Shown one piece after another: positions 32,136 through 41,433 of a stretch of DNA of 64,000 bases. A program made the translations under genes and the position numbers. Source of the DNA: Neotabrizicola shimadae. GTDB lineage: Bacteria; Pseudomonadota; Alphaproteobacteria; Rhodobacterales; Rhodobacteraceae. Where the stretch lies: the NCBI RefSeq assembly GCF_019623905.1, contig NZ_CP069370.1:868001-932000 (forward strand), given 5' to 3'. The notes beneath the pieces were generated by a model that saw nothing but the letters and a program-made list of their open reading frames with translations, was not told the DNA's origin and made no database searches. Each line of letters begins with the position of its first letter. Positions within the stretch are counted from its first letter, which is position 1.

Positions 32136-32897
32136 TCAGTCTCCCAGCCGAAGCTCGGCGATGAAGTCGTACAGGTCCGACCGGTAGATGCCCTTGGTGA
32201 ACTCTATCGGCCGGCCCGAGGGCAGATAGGCGGTGCGGTCGATGCGCAGCACCGCCGCGCCCACGGGCATGGCCAGAAGCTGCGCCTCGCGGGCCGACAG
32301 GTTGATCGCCCCCACGCGCTGGATCGCCCGTGTCGGCGCCCGACCCTCGCCCCGCAGATACTGGTACAGCGAGGTTCCCACCACTTCGGGGTCGGGCAGG
32401 ATGTCCTCCGGCAGCGACGACATTTCCAGCGCCATCGGCACGCCATCGGCCGACCGCAGTCGCTCCAGCCGGCTGACCCGGTCGATGGTGCGCAGGCCAA
32501 GCGTCATGCTTTCATCCGGTGTCGGCGGAAACAGCCCGCGCGACAGCACTTCCGAGGAAGAGGCGCGCCCCCGCGCCAGCATGTTCTCGGTGAACGAGAT
32601 CAGCGAGGACAGCGACTGCTCCAGCTTGGGTCCCTGGCCGCGCACGAACGAACCCGCGCCGCGCCGCTGGTCCACCAGCCCCTCGTCCACCAGTTGCGCC
32701 ACCGCCTTGCGCACGGTGACGCGGCTCACCTCGGCAATTTCGGCAAGGTCACGCTCGGGCGGAAGCTGGCTGTCGGGCGCCAGTTCGCCCGACTGGATGG
32801 CCGAGACGATGTGGCGATAAAGCTGCGCATAGCGCGGCCCGCGGCCTTCGCGGAACCAGACCGCGGGCGCGAAGATCGCCGTATCCTCTCCTCCCAT
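32136..32897 (-). CDS. GntR/HutC-type regulator with UTRA domain (NagR/DasR-like)
   Basis: 253 residues. The GntR winged helix (about 18-85) includes QLPPERDLAEIAEVSRVTVRKAVAQLVDEGLVDQRRGAGSFV, followed by a UTRA effector domain (about 105-250). UTRA regulators in amino-sugar clusters typically sense GlcNAc-6-P or GlcN-6-P. The divergent promoter region carries repeated TTGGTAT motifs that are likely its sites. The start at 32897 is preceded by a purine-rich stretch. It would repress both the GH20 and the transporter/catabolic operons until substrate is present. Confidence 0.9.
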   Translation of the reverse strand: MGGEDTAIFAPAVWFREGRGPRYAQLYRHIVSAIQSGELAPDSQLPPERDLAEIAEVSRVTVRKAVAQLVDEGLVDQRRGAGSFVRGQGPKLEQSLSSLISFTENMLARGRASSSEVLSRGLFPPTPDESMTLGLRTIDRVSRLERLRSADGVPMALEMSSLPEDILPDPEVVGTSLYQYLRGEGRAPTRAIQRVGAINLSAREAQLLAMPVGAAVLRIDRTAYLPSGRPIEFTKGIYRSDLYDFIAELRLGD

Positions 32898-32912
32898 GAC
32901 CACTCGCCTTCT

Positions 32913-33057
32913 TTGGTATTGCCGGATGATACCAATCCCGGCGCTTTGGCATAAGTAAGGCCCCGATTCGGACCTTTCGCAAGACCAAAATCGGTCCAAT
33001 GAAGATTTTCCTGTGGATTGGTATTATCTTGGTAGCATCGTCACGAATCTTTGGTAT
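32913..33057. promoter_or_regulatory. Repeated TTGGTAT motifs in the divergent GntR / ABC-transporter promoter
   Basis: An inverted pair TTGGTAT-N9-ATACCAA occupies 32913-32935, next to the regulator start. Direct copies TTGGTAT (33018), TTGGTA (33029) and TTGGTAT (33051) precede the transporter, spaced 11 and 22 bp, i.e. on one helix face. A GACC-N6-GGTC inverted repeat lies at 32983-32996. Confidence 0.65.
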
Positions 33058-33115
33058 GGTCGGCCCCACAGACAGATTCGGCCCCTTCGAAGGCCGGACG
33101 ACAGGGTGGACACAG

Positions 33116-34048
33116 ATGGCCGACACCGCAGAACCTCTTGCCGGCGCCGGGGCGCGTGCCCTTCGCAAGCCGCTTCCCGAAAGCTGGTTCGCCTGGCTTC
33201 TCATCTCGCCGGCGCTTGTATTCATCGGCTTCATCGTCGCCTGGCCGCTGGTCGAGACGATCCGCCTGTCCTTCACCAATGCCACGCTCGGTGGCGAGGA
33301 ATATGTCGGCGTGGCGAACTATGCCAAACTCTTCGCCGACCCGAAGTTCTATGACACGGTCGGGCGCACCTTCTACTGGATGGCCCTGGCCGTCAGCCTG
33401 AAGCTGATCGTCGGGCTGATCGGTGCCTCGCTCCTGAACGCGGCCATCCCCGGCAAGGCGCTGTTCCGCGTCCTCGTCATGCCGCCCTGGGTGATCCCGG
33501 TGGCCATCGGCGTGATCGGCTGGAAGTGGATGTACAACGGCTATTTCGGCCTGATCTCGGGCCTGTTGCAGGAATTCGGCCTGGTCGAGGACCGCGTCGC
33601 CCTTCTGGCCACCAAGACCTCGGCCTTTTACTCCGCCGTCGTCACCGATGTCTGGGTCGGCACGCCGATGGTGACGCTGTTCTTCCTGGCCGCCATGCAG
33701 GGTGTCAGCCGCGACCTGTACGAGGCCGCCTGGGTCGATGGGGCAGGGCGCTGGTATCGTTTCCGCCGCATCACCATTCCCCAGATCATGCCGGTGATCG
33801 TTTCCATGGCGCTGCTTTCGGCGATCTGGACCTTCAACAGTTTCGAAATCATCTGGATCCTCACCGAAGGCGGCCCGCGGGGCGCCACCACCACGCTCAT
33901 CATCGACACCTACAAGGTCGCCATCTCCAGCCAGCGTTTCGGCGAAGGCGCGGCGCGGGCGGTGGTGATCGTGGTGCTGCTTGCCGTCTTCTCGCTGGCC
34001 TACCTGTTCCTGCTGAACCGCGTGAACCGCCATTACGGAGCGAAATGA
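33116..34048 (+). CDS. Carbohydrate ABC transporter permease (MalF-like)
   Basis: 310 residues, six helices starting at about residue 27. The permease EAA loop is EAAWVDGAGRWYRFRRITIPQIMPV. I chose the ATG at 33116 (MADTAEPLAG) because upstream in-frame codons translate the operator region. It is the first gene of a nine-gene plus-strand run ending at 43875, and is coupled to the second permease by ATGA. It imports amino sugars or oligosaccharides, inferred from the catabolic genes around it. Confidence 0.92.
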   Translation: MADTAEPLAGAGARALRKPLPESWFAWLLISPALVFIGFIVAWPLVETIRLSFTNATLGGEEYVGVANYAKLFADPKFYDTVGRTFYWMALAVSLKLIVGLIGASLLNAAIPGKALFRVLVMPPWVIPVAIGVIGWKWMYNGYFGLISGLLQEFGLVEDRVALLATKTSAFYSAVVTDVWVGTPMVTLFFLAAMQGVSRDLYEAAWVDGAGRWYRFRRITIPQIMPVIVSMALLSAIWTFNSFEIIWILTEGGPRGATTTLIIDTYKVAISSQRFGEGAARAVVIVVLLAVFSLAYLFLLNRVNRHYGAK

Positions 34049-34896
34049 CCATGATGATGGATCGCCTCAGCCTCCTGCAGAAGATCGGCCTCTACATCGC
34101 CACCTTCTTCTTCCTGCTGTTCATCCTGATGCCCTTCATCGAGATGTTCCGCGTCTCTCTCCGCCCGATGAGCCATCTGATGACCGCCGACTTCACATGG
34201 TGGTCCGACGATTTCAGCTGGCAGGCCTACCGCGACATGTGGAAGACCGTGCCGCTTCTCGGCCGCTACATCCTGAACTCGATCTTCATCTCGACCGCCG
34301 TGACCGCGATCACCATGGTCGTGGTGATCCCCTCGGCCTATGCCTACGCCCGGCTCGACTTCCCCTACCGCGCGCTCTCGCTCGGCGGCTTCCTGGCCGT
34401 GAACATGTTCACCGGCGCCGTGCTCCTGATCCCGCTCTACCGCGTGCTGCGCTCTCTTGGGATGCTCAACACCTACTGGGCGATGATCATCCCCGGCGTG
34501 GCCTTCCTGATCCCCACCGGCATCTGGCTGCTGCGATCGTACCTGGAAAAGATCCCGAAGGAGCTGGAAGAGGCCGCCTTCGTCGATGGCGCCAGCCGCA
34601 TGTACACCCTGCGCCGCGTCGTCGTGCCGCTCGCCGTGCCCGGCCTGATCGTGGTCGCCACCTCGGTCTTCATTGGCGCCTATGCCCAGCAATTCCTCTT
34701 CGCCATCACCTTCAACAACGTCCGCGAGCTGCAACCGCTGCCCGCCGGCCTGTTCGAATTCATCGGCTACCAGGACACCACCTGGAACGAGATGATGGCC
34801 GCCGCGCTCACCGGCGTGCTGCCCGTGATGCTCTTCTTCCTCGTCTTGCAGAAATACCTCGTCGCCGGCCTCACGGCGGGCGCGGTGAAAGAGTGA
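34045..34896 (+). CDS. Carbohydrate ABC transporter permease (MalG-like)
   Basis: 283 residues with six helices. The EAA motif is ELEEAAFVDGASRMYTLRRVVVPLAVPG. It forms the heterodimeric channel with the preceding permease. The start overlaps the previous stop by 4 bp; ATGs at codons 3-5 (MTMMMD) are alternatives. The binding-protein gene follows after 47 bp with its own strong SD. Confidence 0.93.
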   Translation: MTMMMDRLSLLQKIGLYIATFFFLLFILMPFIEMFRVSLRPMSHLMTADFTWWSDDFSWQAYRDMWKTVPLLGRYILNSIFISTAVTAITMVVVIPSAYAYARLDFPYRALSLGGFLAVNMFTGAVLLIPLYRVLRSLGMLNTYWAMIIPGVAFLIPTGIWLLRSYLEKIPKELEEAAFVDGASRMYTLRRVVVPLAVPGLIVVATSVFIGAYAQQFLFAITFNNVRELQPLPAGLFEFIGYQDTTWNEMMAAALTGVLPVMLFFLVLQKYLVAGLTAGAVKE

Positions 34897-34943
34897 CGAC
34901 CAACCACAACGAAACCCAAGTCCAACAAAGGGAGACTACCTCG

Positions 34944-36152
34944 ATGAACCACTTCAAGACCCTGACGGTCGCGGCGGCCCTTCTGGGCGGCTCGGCCCTC
35001 GCCGGCCAGGCGCAGGAGCTGCACTTCATCATGTGCGGCGGCGAAGTCCGCCCGGCCGACCAGAAGGTCATCGACAAGTTCCAGGCCGACAATCCCGGCG
35101 TCACGGTGAAGATGGAAGCCGTGGAATGGGGCACCTGCCAGGACAAGTCCATGCAGCTCGCCTCGGCCGGCGATCCGCCCGACGTGGCCTACATGGGCTC
35201 GCGCACCCTGCGCCAGCTCGCCAACAACGACCTGATCGTCCCCGTGACCTTCACGCCGGAAGAAGAAGCCGTGTTCCAGCCCGGCGTGCTGAAGACCGTC
35301 ACCAACGGCGGCCAGTACTGGGGCATCCCGCACGCCTTCTCGACCAAGGCGCTCTACATCAACTGCGCGGTGGTCGAAGCCGCGGGCGCCGAGTGCAAGG
35401 CGCCGGAAACCTGGGCTGACCTCGTGGCGCTGTCCAAGCAGGTCACCGACAACACCGATGCTGCGGGCATCGGCATTGCCGGCAAGGATTTCGACAACAC
35501 GATGCACATGTTCCTCGATTTCCTCTACTCGAACGGCGGCGTGGTCTTCGACGCCGACGGCAAGCCCGCGCTCGACAGCCAGCAGACGCGCGAGACGCTG
35601 CAGCTTTACGCCGACCTTCTGCCCTACATGCAGTCCGGCCCGACCGAATGGGAACGGGACCAGATGAAGGACCTGTTCAACGACGGCCAGATCGCCATGT
35701 ATGTCACCGGCCCCTGGGGCAAGGGCCAGCATGCCGAGAAGGTGCCGAACCAGCTGATCGTTCCCATCCCGCACGGCCCCTCGGGTCCCTCGGGCACCAT
35801 CCTGATCACCGACTCGCTCGCCGTGTTCAAGGGCACCGGCAACGAGGAACTGGCGACCAAGCTCGCCAAGGCGCTGACCAGCGGCGAAGCGCAGTACGAC
35901 CTCGACTCGTCCTGGGGCCTGACCCCGATCCTGGACTACGAAAAGGTCGGCATGACCGACGTGTACTACAAGCAGGATCCCTGGCCCGTCTTCGTGGCCG
36001 GCATCTCCACCGGCGGACCCGAGCCGATGGTGGAAAACTTCAAGGAACTGCAAAGCGTGTTCACCAACATGGTGCAGGGCATCATGCTGGGCGAAGGCTC
36101 GGTGGACGAATTGGTCACCCAGGCCGGCGTCGAACTGAACGACGTGAAGTGA
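34944..36152 (+). CDS. Sugar ABC transporter substrate-binding protein
   Basis: 402 residues. A Sec signal peptide (MNHFKTLTVAAALLGGSALAGQAQE) precedes a family 1 extracellular solute-binding fold. Signature parts are VIDKFQADNPGVTVKMEAVEWG, DPPDVAYMGSRTLRQLANNDLI and GQIAMYVTGPWGKGQHAEK. It is periplasmic and defines substrate specificity, expected to be an N-acetylated amino sugar or short oligomer. AAAGGGAG precedes the ATG. The hairpin after the stop may keep binding-protein mRNA in excess over downstream genes. Confidence 0.93.
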   Translation: MNHFKTLTVAAALLGGSALAGQAQELHFIMCGGEVRPADQKVIDKFQADNPGVTVKMEAVEWGTCQDKSMQLASAGDPPDVAYMGSRTLRQLANNDLIVPVTFTPEEEAVFQPGVLKTVTNGGQYWGIPHAFSTKALYINCAVVEAAGAECKAPETWADLVALSKQVTDNTDAAGIGIAGKDFDNTMHMFLDFLYSNGGVVFDADGKPALDSQQTRETLQLYADLLPYMQSGPTEWERDQMKDLFNDGQIAMYVTGPWGKGQHAEKVPNQLIVPIPHGPSGPSGTILITDSLAVFKGTGNEELATKLAKALTSGEAQYDLDSSWGLTPILDYEKVGMTDVYYKQDPWPVFVAGISTGGPEPMVENFKELQSVFTNMVQGIMLGEGSVDELVTQAGVELNDVK

Positions 36153-36169
36153 TTTGACAGACCAAGGGG

Positions 36170-36200
36170 GCGCCGGGTTTTTCCGCGAAGAATCCGGCGC
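36170..36200 (+). terminator. Hairpin between binding protein and ATPase genes
   Basis: GCGCCGG and CCGGCGC pair across a 17-base loop containing a run of five T. This is probably an attenuating or mRNA-stabilising structure inside the operon rather than a full stop. Confidence 0.45.
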
Positions 36201-36244
36201 TACCCGCCCAAGCCATCCCTTGCCGCCGCCGCAGGAGCCCGTCC

Positions 36245-37342
36245 ATGGCCACGCTCGATCTTCGCAACATCACCAAATCCTTCGGCACGGCCAAGGTGCT
36301 GCACGGCATCGACCTTGCGGTGAAGGACCGCGAATTCGTGGTCTTCGTCGGCCCCTCGGGCTGCGGCAAGTCCACGCTCCTGCGCATCATCGCGGGTCTG
36401 GAAGCCGCCACCTCGGGCCAGATCCTCATCGACGGCCAGAACGTCAGCGACCTGCCGCCGGTGCAGCGCGGCATTGCCATGGTGTTCCAGTCCTATGCGC
36501 TCTACCCGCATCTCACGGTGTTCGAGAACATCGCCTTCCCGCTGCGCGTGGCAAAGCTGCCAGAGCCCGAGGTCAAGCAGAAGGTCGGCCGCGCCGCCGA
36601 AATCCTGAAGCTCACCGACAAGCTGATGCTCAAGCCCGGCCAGCTTTCGGGCGGACAGCGCCAGCGCGTCGCCATCGGCCGCTCGATCGTGCGCAACCCC
36701 AAGGTCTTCCTCTTCGACGAACCGCTGTCCAACCTCGACGCCGCCCTGCGCGGCGACATGCGCGTGGAACTCAGCCAGCTCCAGCGCGAGCTTGACGCGA
36801 CCATGATCTACGTCACCCACGACCAGGTCGAGGCGATGACCATGGCCGACCGCATCGTCGTGCTGAACGCCGGCCGGATCGAGCAGTTCGGCTCTCCGAT
36901 GGAACTGTATCACCACCCGGCGACCCGTTTCGTGGCCACCTTCATCGGCCAGCCCAACATGAACCTGATCCAGGCCACCGTGGTCGGCACCGATGCCGCT
37001 GGCCTGGCCGTGGAATTTGCCGCCGGCCACCGCGCCGTGCTTCCGGTCGAGGCCGGCCGTGCCCGTCCCGGCGACAAGGTCGATGTCGGAATCCGCCCTG
37101 AAAACCTGACCCTCGGACAGGACCTGCCGATGCGCGTCAACATCCTGGAACGGCTCGGCGGCGTCTCCATCACCTATGGCAAGATGCCCGATGGCCACCG
37201 GCTCTGCGCGGCACTGCCGGGCGACGCCACGGTGCGCGAGGGGGAAGAGGTCCGGCTCGGCTTCAACCCTGCCGATGCCCATGTTTTCGATGCCTCGGGC
37301 GCCGTGATGCGGCGGCTGAAGGCCCCGGCGCTCGCCGCCTGA
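36245..37342 (+). CDS. Sugar ABC transporter ATP-binding protein (UgpC/MsmK/MalK type)
   Basis: 365 residues. Walker A VGPSGCGKSTLL, Q-loop VFQSYALYPHLT, signature LSGGQRQRVAIGRS, Walker B VFLFDEPLSNLDA and THDQVEAMT are intact. The C-terminal TOBE/regulatory domain (about 240-365) is present (GIRPENLTLG). It energises the two permeases upstream. An SD (GCAGGAG) precedes the ATG. Confidence 0.95.
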   Translation: MATLDLRNITKSFGTAKVLHGIDLAVKDREFVVFVGPSGCGKSTLLRIIAGLEAATSGQILIDGQNVSDLPPVQRGIAMVFQSYALYPHLTVFENIAFPLRVAKLPEPEVKQKVGRAAEILKLTDKLMLKPGQLSGGQRQRVAIGRSIVRNPKVFLFDEPLSNLDAALRGDMRVELSQLQRELDATMIYVTHDQVEAMTMADRIVVLNAGRIEQFGSPMELYHHPATRFVATFIGQPNMNLIQATVVGTDAAGLAVEFAAGHRAVLPVEAGRARPGDKVDVGIRPENLTLGQDLPMRVNILERLGGVSITYGKMPDGHRLCAALPGDATVREGEEVRLGFNPADAHVFDASGAVMRRLKAPALAA

Positions 37343-37358
37343 CAGCTGGAGGAAGAAG

Positions 37359-38498
37359 ATGCGGATCGTTACGGCAGGCATGGGCCTGCGGGCTGGTCAT
37401 GTCCTGCGCACGCTGAAGGAAGCGATGCCCGAGGCCGAGGTCGTGGGCTTCTACGACCCCCAGCCCACCCATCTGGACATGCTGGGTGACGTGCCCCGCT
37501 TCCCGTCGGTCGAGGCCATGCTGTCGGATGCCAGGCCCGACCTCTACTGCGTCTTCTCGCCCAACGTCTTCCACCTCGACCAGATCCGCCTGGGCCTGGA
37601 AGCGGGCGTTCAGGTCTTCACCGAAAAGCCGGTCGTGATCTCGACCGAGGAAACGCTGGAACTCGCCCGGCTCCTGTCGATCCACGGCGGGGCCAGGCGG
37701 GCGATGGTCGGGCTTGTCCTGCGCTACTCGCAGCACATGGTCGATCTGCGCGCGGCCATGGCCCAGGGCTGGCTGGGGCAGGTGGCCTCGCTGGAGGCCA
37801 ACGAACATATCGGCCCCTATCACGGCGCCTTCTTCATGCGCGACTGGCGGCGGCGCGACGCCTATGCCGGTGGCTTCATGCTGGAGAAATGCTGCCACGA
37901 CCTCGACATCTACAACATGGTCACAGGCTCGCGGCCCCGCCGGGTGGCAAGCTTCGGTGGTCGCAAGTCCTTCCTCCCGGAAAATGCGCCCGCCTCGAAC
38001 GAGGAAGCCGAGATATTCCACGTCAAGAAATCGGTCTGGGAACAGACCGACGATCCCTTCCGCTCCGACGGCGACATCATCGACTTCCAGACCGCGATCC
38101 TGGAATACGAAACCGGCGCCAGCCTCGCCTTCCACACCAACCTGAACGTGCCGGATGAAGAGCGCCATTTCCTGGTGGTCGGCACGCATGGCATGGCCGA
38201 AGGCGATTTCGTGCGCGGCTATCTCAAGGTAACGGCGCGCGATGGCCGTCGGCTGATGGATCAGGACTATTCCAAGGGCGCCGCCGCCAAGGGCGCGCAC
38301 TACGGCGCCGATGCCATGATGTGCGCCGACATCACGGAATACCTGCGCGGTGAAGCCGACAGCCTGCCCGTGTCGATCCTCGATGCGATGGAGGCGGGCC
38401 TCGCCGCCCTGGCGCTGGACGAGGCGCGGGTGACGGGCCGTGTCGTGGACCTGACCGACACCTGGGTGAAGCTCGATTCCTACGGGCTCACGCGATGA
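37359..38498 (+). CDS. Gfo/Idh/MocA family oxidoreductase
   Basis: 379 residues. The N-terminal Rossmann fold (IVTAGMGLRAGHVLRTLKEAMPEAEVVGFYD) lacks a perfect GxGxxG. The conserved EKPVVIS (nucleotide-binding Lys) and the C-terminal domain motif EKCCHDLDIYNMVTGSRPRRVASFGG (catalytic His/Asp) are present. It probably oxidises or epimerises a sugar or sugar derivative with NAD(P). GGAGG lies upstream of the ATG. In this cluster it may handle a modified amino sugar; the substrate is not predictable. Confidence 0.9.
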   Translation: MRIVTAGMGLRAGHVLRTLKEAMPEAEVVGFYDPQPTHLDMLGDVPRFPSVEAMLSDARPDLYCVFSPNVFHLDQIRLGLEAGVQVFTEKPVVISTEETLELARLLSIHGGARRAMVGLVLRYSQHMVDLRAAMAQGWLGQVASLEANEHIGPYHGAFFMRDWRRRDAYAGGFMLEKCCHDLDIYNMVTGSRPRRVASFGGRKSFLPENAPASNEEAEIFHVKKSVWEQTDDPFRSDGDIIDFQTAILEYETGASLAFHTNLNVPDEERHFLVVGTHGMAEGDFVRGYLKVTARDGRRLMDQDYSKGAAAKGAHYGADAMMCADITEYLRGEADSLPVSILDAMEAGLAALALDEARVTGRVVDLTDTWVKLDSYGLTR

Positions 38499-39499
38499 AC
38501 GTCTCGCCCGATGCCGGCCGCCACATGGCCGATGAAATCGCCGAGGCGCCGGCCGTCTTTGCCCGCGCCGCCACGCAACCCGTGACCGGGATCACGCTGG
38601 AAGGCATCCGCGCGATCTACACCATCGCCCGCGGCTCCTCCGATGCCGCCGCCAATATCCTGTCCTACGAGGTGATGCGCGAAACCGGCCTGCCCATGAC
38701 CTCGCTGCCGCCTTCCGTCTTCTCGGTGGGCAAGGGCGTTGCAATGGCCGGCGCGCTTGCGCTGGTGATCTCGCAGTCCGGCGCCTCCGATGACCTGGTG
38801 CGGTCCGCCAAAGGGGCAAGGGAAAAGGGCGCGCGGGTGGCCGCCATCGTCAATGCGGCCGGATCGAAGGTCCAGGCCGAGGCCGACATGACCCTGCCCA
38901 TCGGCGCCGGCCCCGAACTGGCCGTGCCCGCCACCAAGACGGTGATCGGCTCCATCGCCGCCGGCATGGCGCTCCTGTCGCACCTCGTGCCCGCCTACGC
39001 CCCCCGGGCCGCCGCCTCTGCCGCCGTGGTGGCGGCCCTCGCCGGGCGCGACCATCCCCAGACCCGCGCGCTGGTCGCCGCCCTCCTGCGCGCCAGCCAC
39101 GTCTATGTCATCGGTCGCGATACGGGCTACGGCGCGGCGCAGGAACTTGCGCTGAAGCTGAAGGAAACCTGCGCGCTCCATGCCGAGGCCTATTCCTCCT
39201 CCGAGGTGCTGCACGGCCCCCTGCAACTCGCCACCAACCCGCTTCTCGTACTCATCCTCGACACCGAGTCCCCCGAGGTCCAGGACAGCCTGAACACCGC
39301 CGAGGCCCGCTTCCGCGCCGTGGGCGCCCCGGTCTTCCGCCTGCGCCCCTCCGAAGCCGGCGCCACCGGCCTCACCCCCGCCGCCGCCGCCGCCGCGCTC
39401 CTCTACCTCGCCTATCCCCTCGTCCTCGCCACCGCCCGCGCCCTCGGGCACGACCCCGACCGGCCCGAGACGCTCTCCAAGGTGACGCAGACCACATGA
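38495..39499 (+). CDS. SIS-domain sugar-phosphate enzyme, GlmS-like (NagB-II type glucosamine-6-phosphate deaminase)
   Basis: 334 residues forming two SIS domains. First: IYTIARGSSDAAANILSYEVMRETGLP and ALVISQSGASDDLVRSAKGAREKGARV. Second: HVYVIGRDTGYGAAQELALKLKETCALHAEAYSSSEVLHGPLQL. It lacks the glutamine amidotransferase domain of GlmS, which is typical for NagB-II deaminases that convert GlcN-6-P to Fru-6-P. It is coupled by ATGA to the oxidoreductase and to the next SIS gene. Confidence 0.87.
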   Translation: MNVSPDAGRHMADEIAEAPAVFARAATQPVTGITLEGIRAIYTIARGSSDAAANILSYEVMRETGLPMTSLPPSVFSVGKGVAMAGALALVISQSGASDDLVRSAKGAREKGARVAAIVNAAGSKVQAEADMTLPIGAGPELAVPATKTVIGSIAAGMALLSHLVPAYAPRAAASAAVVAALAGRDHPQTRALVAALLRASHVYVIGRDTGYGAAQELALKLKETCALHAEAYSSSEVLHGPLQLATNPLLVLILDTESPEVQDSLNTAEARFRAVGAPVFRLRPSEAGATGLTPAAAAAALLYLAYPLVLATARALGHDPDRPETLSKVTQTT

Positions 39500-40539
39500 C
39501 CTACCAAGCCTCCGCCACCTGGGCCGAAATCCACGCCCAACCCGCCATCTGGACCGCCTGGGGCGCGACGCTGGATGTCCAGGGCCTGCGCGCCTGGGTC
39601 GCCGCCACCGGCGCGACCGAGGTCTGGTTCTGCGGCGCCGGCTCCTCGGCCTATGTCGGAGAAATCGTGACCGCCGCCCTGGAAGGGCAGGGCGCCTTCC
39701 GCGCCGTCCCCACCACCGACCTCGTCAGCCGCCCCCGCGCCTACCTCGCCAACCGCAAGCCGCTGGTCGTCAGCTTCGGCCGCTCCGGCAACTCCACCGA
39801 ATCCATCGGCGTCCTCGACGCGCTGGACGTGCTCGCCCCCGACGCCCCCCGCCTGAACATCACCTGCAACGCCAATTCCGCCCTCGCCGCCCGCCCCGGC
39901 ACCCATGGCCGCGCCGTGATCCTGCCCGAAGCCACCCACGATGCCGGCTTCGCCATGACCTCTTCCTTCACCACCATGCTGCTGACCGCGCTGGCGGTCT
40001 TCGACCTCTCGGTGCCGGCGGGGGACGTCCCGGCGCTGATGGCGCGGCTGGGGCGGCAGTTGGACGCCGCCCTGCCGCGCCTGCAATCCACCCCCGTCCC
40101 CGAACGCGCCGTCTTCCTGGGCGCCGGCCCCCTGGCCTTCGCCGCCCGCGAAGCCGGGCTCAAGGTGATGGAGCTTGCCGCCGGCCAGATTCCCGCGCTG
40201 TGGGACTCCACCCTCGGCTTCCGCCACGGCCCGAAGAGCTTCGTGATCGGCGACACCGCCATCACCCTGTTCCTCTCGCCCGATCCCCACGCCCGCGCCT
40301 ATGACGACGACCTGGCCGAGGAGCTGCGCGCCCAGTTCCCCCAGGCGCGCATCCAGGCCGAAGCCATCGCCGCCTTCGAACCCGAAGGTTGGGGCGCCGT
40401 GCTGGCCGTCGCCACAGCGCAGGTCCAGGCCGTGCTCTGGTCCGCCGCGCTCAACCAGAACGTGGACGATCCCTTCGCCGGCAAGGGCACGCTCACCCGC
40501 GTGGTCTCGGGCGTCCGCCTGCACCCGGTGACGCGATGA
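39496..40539 (+). CDS. agaS: SIS-domain protein of the AgaS family (galactosamine-6-phosphate deaminase/isomerase)
   Basis: 347 residues with two SIS domains. EVWFCGAGSSAYVGEIVTAALEG and KPLVVSFGRSGNSTESIGVLDALD form the first. The segment AREAGLKVMELAAGQIPALWDSTLGFRHGPKSFV is typical of AgaS, which converts GalN-6-P to tagatose-6-P in known Aga pathways. Having both this and a NagB-II-like enzyme suggests the cluster handles GlcNAc and GalNAc. It overlaps both neighbours by 4 bp. Confidence 0.82.
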   Translation: MTYQASATWAEIHAQPAIWTAWGATLDVQGLRAWVAATGATEVWFCGAGSSAYVGEIVTAALEGQGAFRAVPTTDLVSRPRAYLANRKPLVVSFGRSGNSTESIGVLDALDVLAPDAPRLNITCNANSALAARPGTHGRAVILPEATHDAGFAMTSSFTTMLLTALAVFDLSVPAGDVPALMARLGRQLDAALPRLQSTPVPERAVFLGAGPLAFAAREAGLKVMELAAGQIPALWDSTLGFRHGPKSFVIGDTAITLFLSPDPHARAYDDDLAEELRAQFPQARIQAEAIAAFEPEGWGAVLAVATAQVQAVLWSAALNQNVDDPFAGKGTLTRVVSGVRLHPVTR

Positions 40540-41432
40540 TCGCCGCCGGCATCGACCTCGGCGGCACCAAGATCGAGGCGCAGCTTTTCGATGCCGACTG
40601 GGCGCTGGTGGACCGCCGCCGCATCGCCACGCCCGGCGACTATCCCGCACTGGTCGCCGCCATGGCCGACCAGATCGCCTGGATCGAAACCCACGGCCCC
40701 CGCCTGCCCGTGGGCATCTCTGCCGCGGGCCTCGTCAACCCGGCCACCGGCCTTGCGCTAACCGCCAACCTCGCCGCCACCGGCAAGCCCTTCCCCGCCG
40801 ATATCGCAAAGGCCGCGCGCCGCCCCGTCACCTACATCAACGACTGCCGCGCGCTCACGCTCTCCGAAGCCGTGTTCGGCGCCGCCAAAGGCCAAAGCCC
40901 GGCGGTCGGCCTCATCCTCGGCACCGGCATCGGCGGCGGTGTCGCCATCGACGGCCGCCTCGTCCCCGGCCCCTCGGGCACGGGGGGCGAGTTCGGCCAT
41001 TTCGCCCTTCCCGCCGGCCCAATCGCCGTCCACGGCCTGCCCGTCCCCGCCTGCGGCTGCGGCCGGGTGGGCTGCACCGAAACCCTCATCGCCGGGCCGG
41101 GCCTGACCCGCATCGCCCTGCACCTCACCGGCCAACCCCTTACCCCGCCCGAAATCGCCGCCCGCCGAAACGAACCCGCCATCGCCCGCGTTTTCGCCGT
41201 CTGGGTCGAGCTTCTGGCCGAGCTTCTGAAGACCATCACCCTCGTCATCGACCCGGCCTGCATCGTGCTTGGCGGCGGCCTGTCCCAGATCGCGGGGCTC
41301 ATCCCCGCGCTCGACGCCGCGCTTAACGCCACGCAACTGCCGGGCTTCGCCATTCCCCGCCTTGCGCTCGCCCAGGGCGGCGATGCCAGCGGCGCACGCG
41401 GCGCGGCCTATGCCGCCCTGCAGGAGAGCTGA
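40536..41432 (+). CDS. ROK family sugar kinase (N-acetylhexosamine kinase candidate)
   Basis: 298 residues. The ATP-binding motif IDLGGTKIEAQLFD, catalytic Asp in TYINDCRALTLSEAVFG, GTGIGGGVAIDGRLVPGPSGTGGEFGH and the ROK zinc motif CGCGRVGCTETLIAGPGL are present. It would phosphorylate imported GlcNAc or GalNAc before NagA acts; the ABC uptake route makes such a kinase necessary. It is coupled to agaS by ATGA and followed 1 bp later by the GatZ/KbaZ-like gene. Confidence 0.92.
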   Translation: MIAAGIDLGGTKIEAQLFDADWALVDRRRIATPGDYPALVAAMADQIAWIETHGPRLPVGISAAGLVNPATGLALTANLAATGKPFPADIAKAARRPVTYINDCRALTLSEAVFGAAKGQSPAVGLILGTGIGGGVAIDGRLVPGPSGTGGEFGHFALPAGPIAVHGLPVPACGCGRVGCTETLIAGPGLTRIALHLTGQPLTPPEIAARRNEPAIARVFAVWVELLAELLKTITLVIDPACIVLGGGLSQIAGLIPALDAALNATQLPGFAIPRLALAQGGDASGARGAAYAALQES

Positions 41433-41433
41433 C

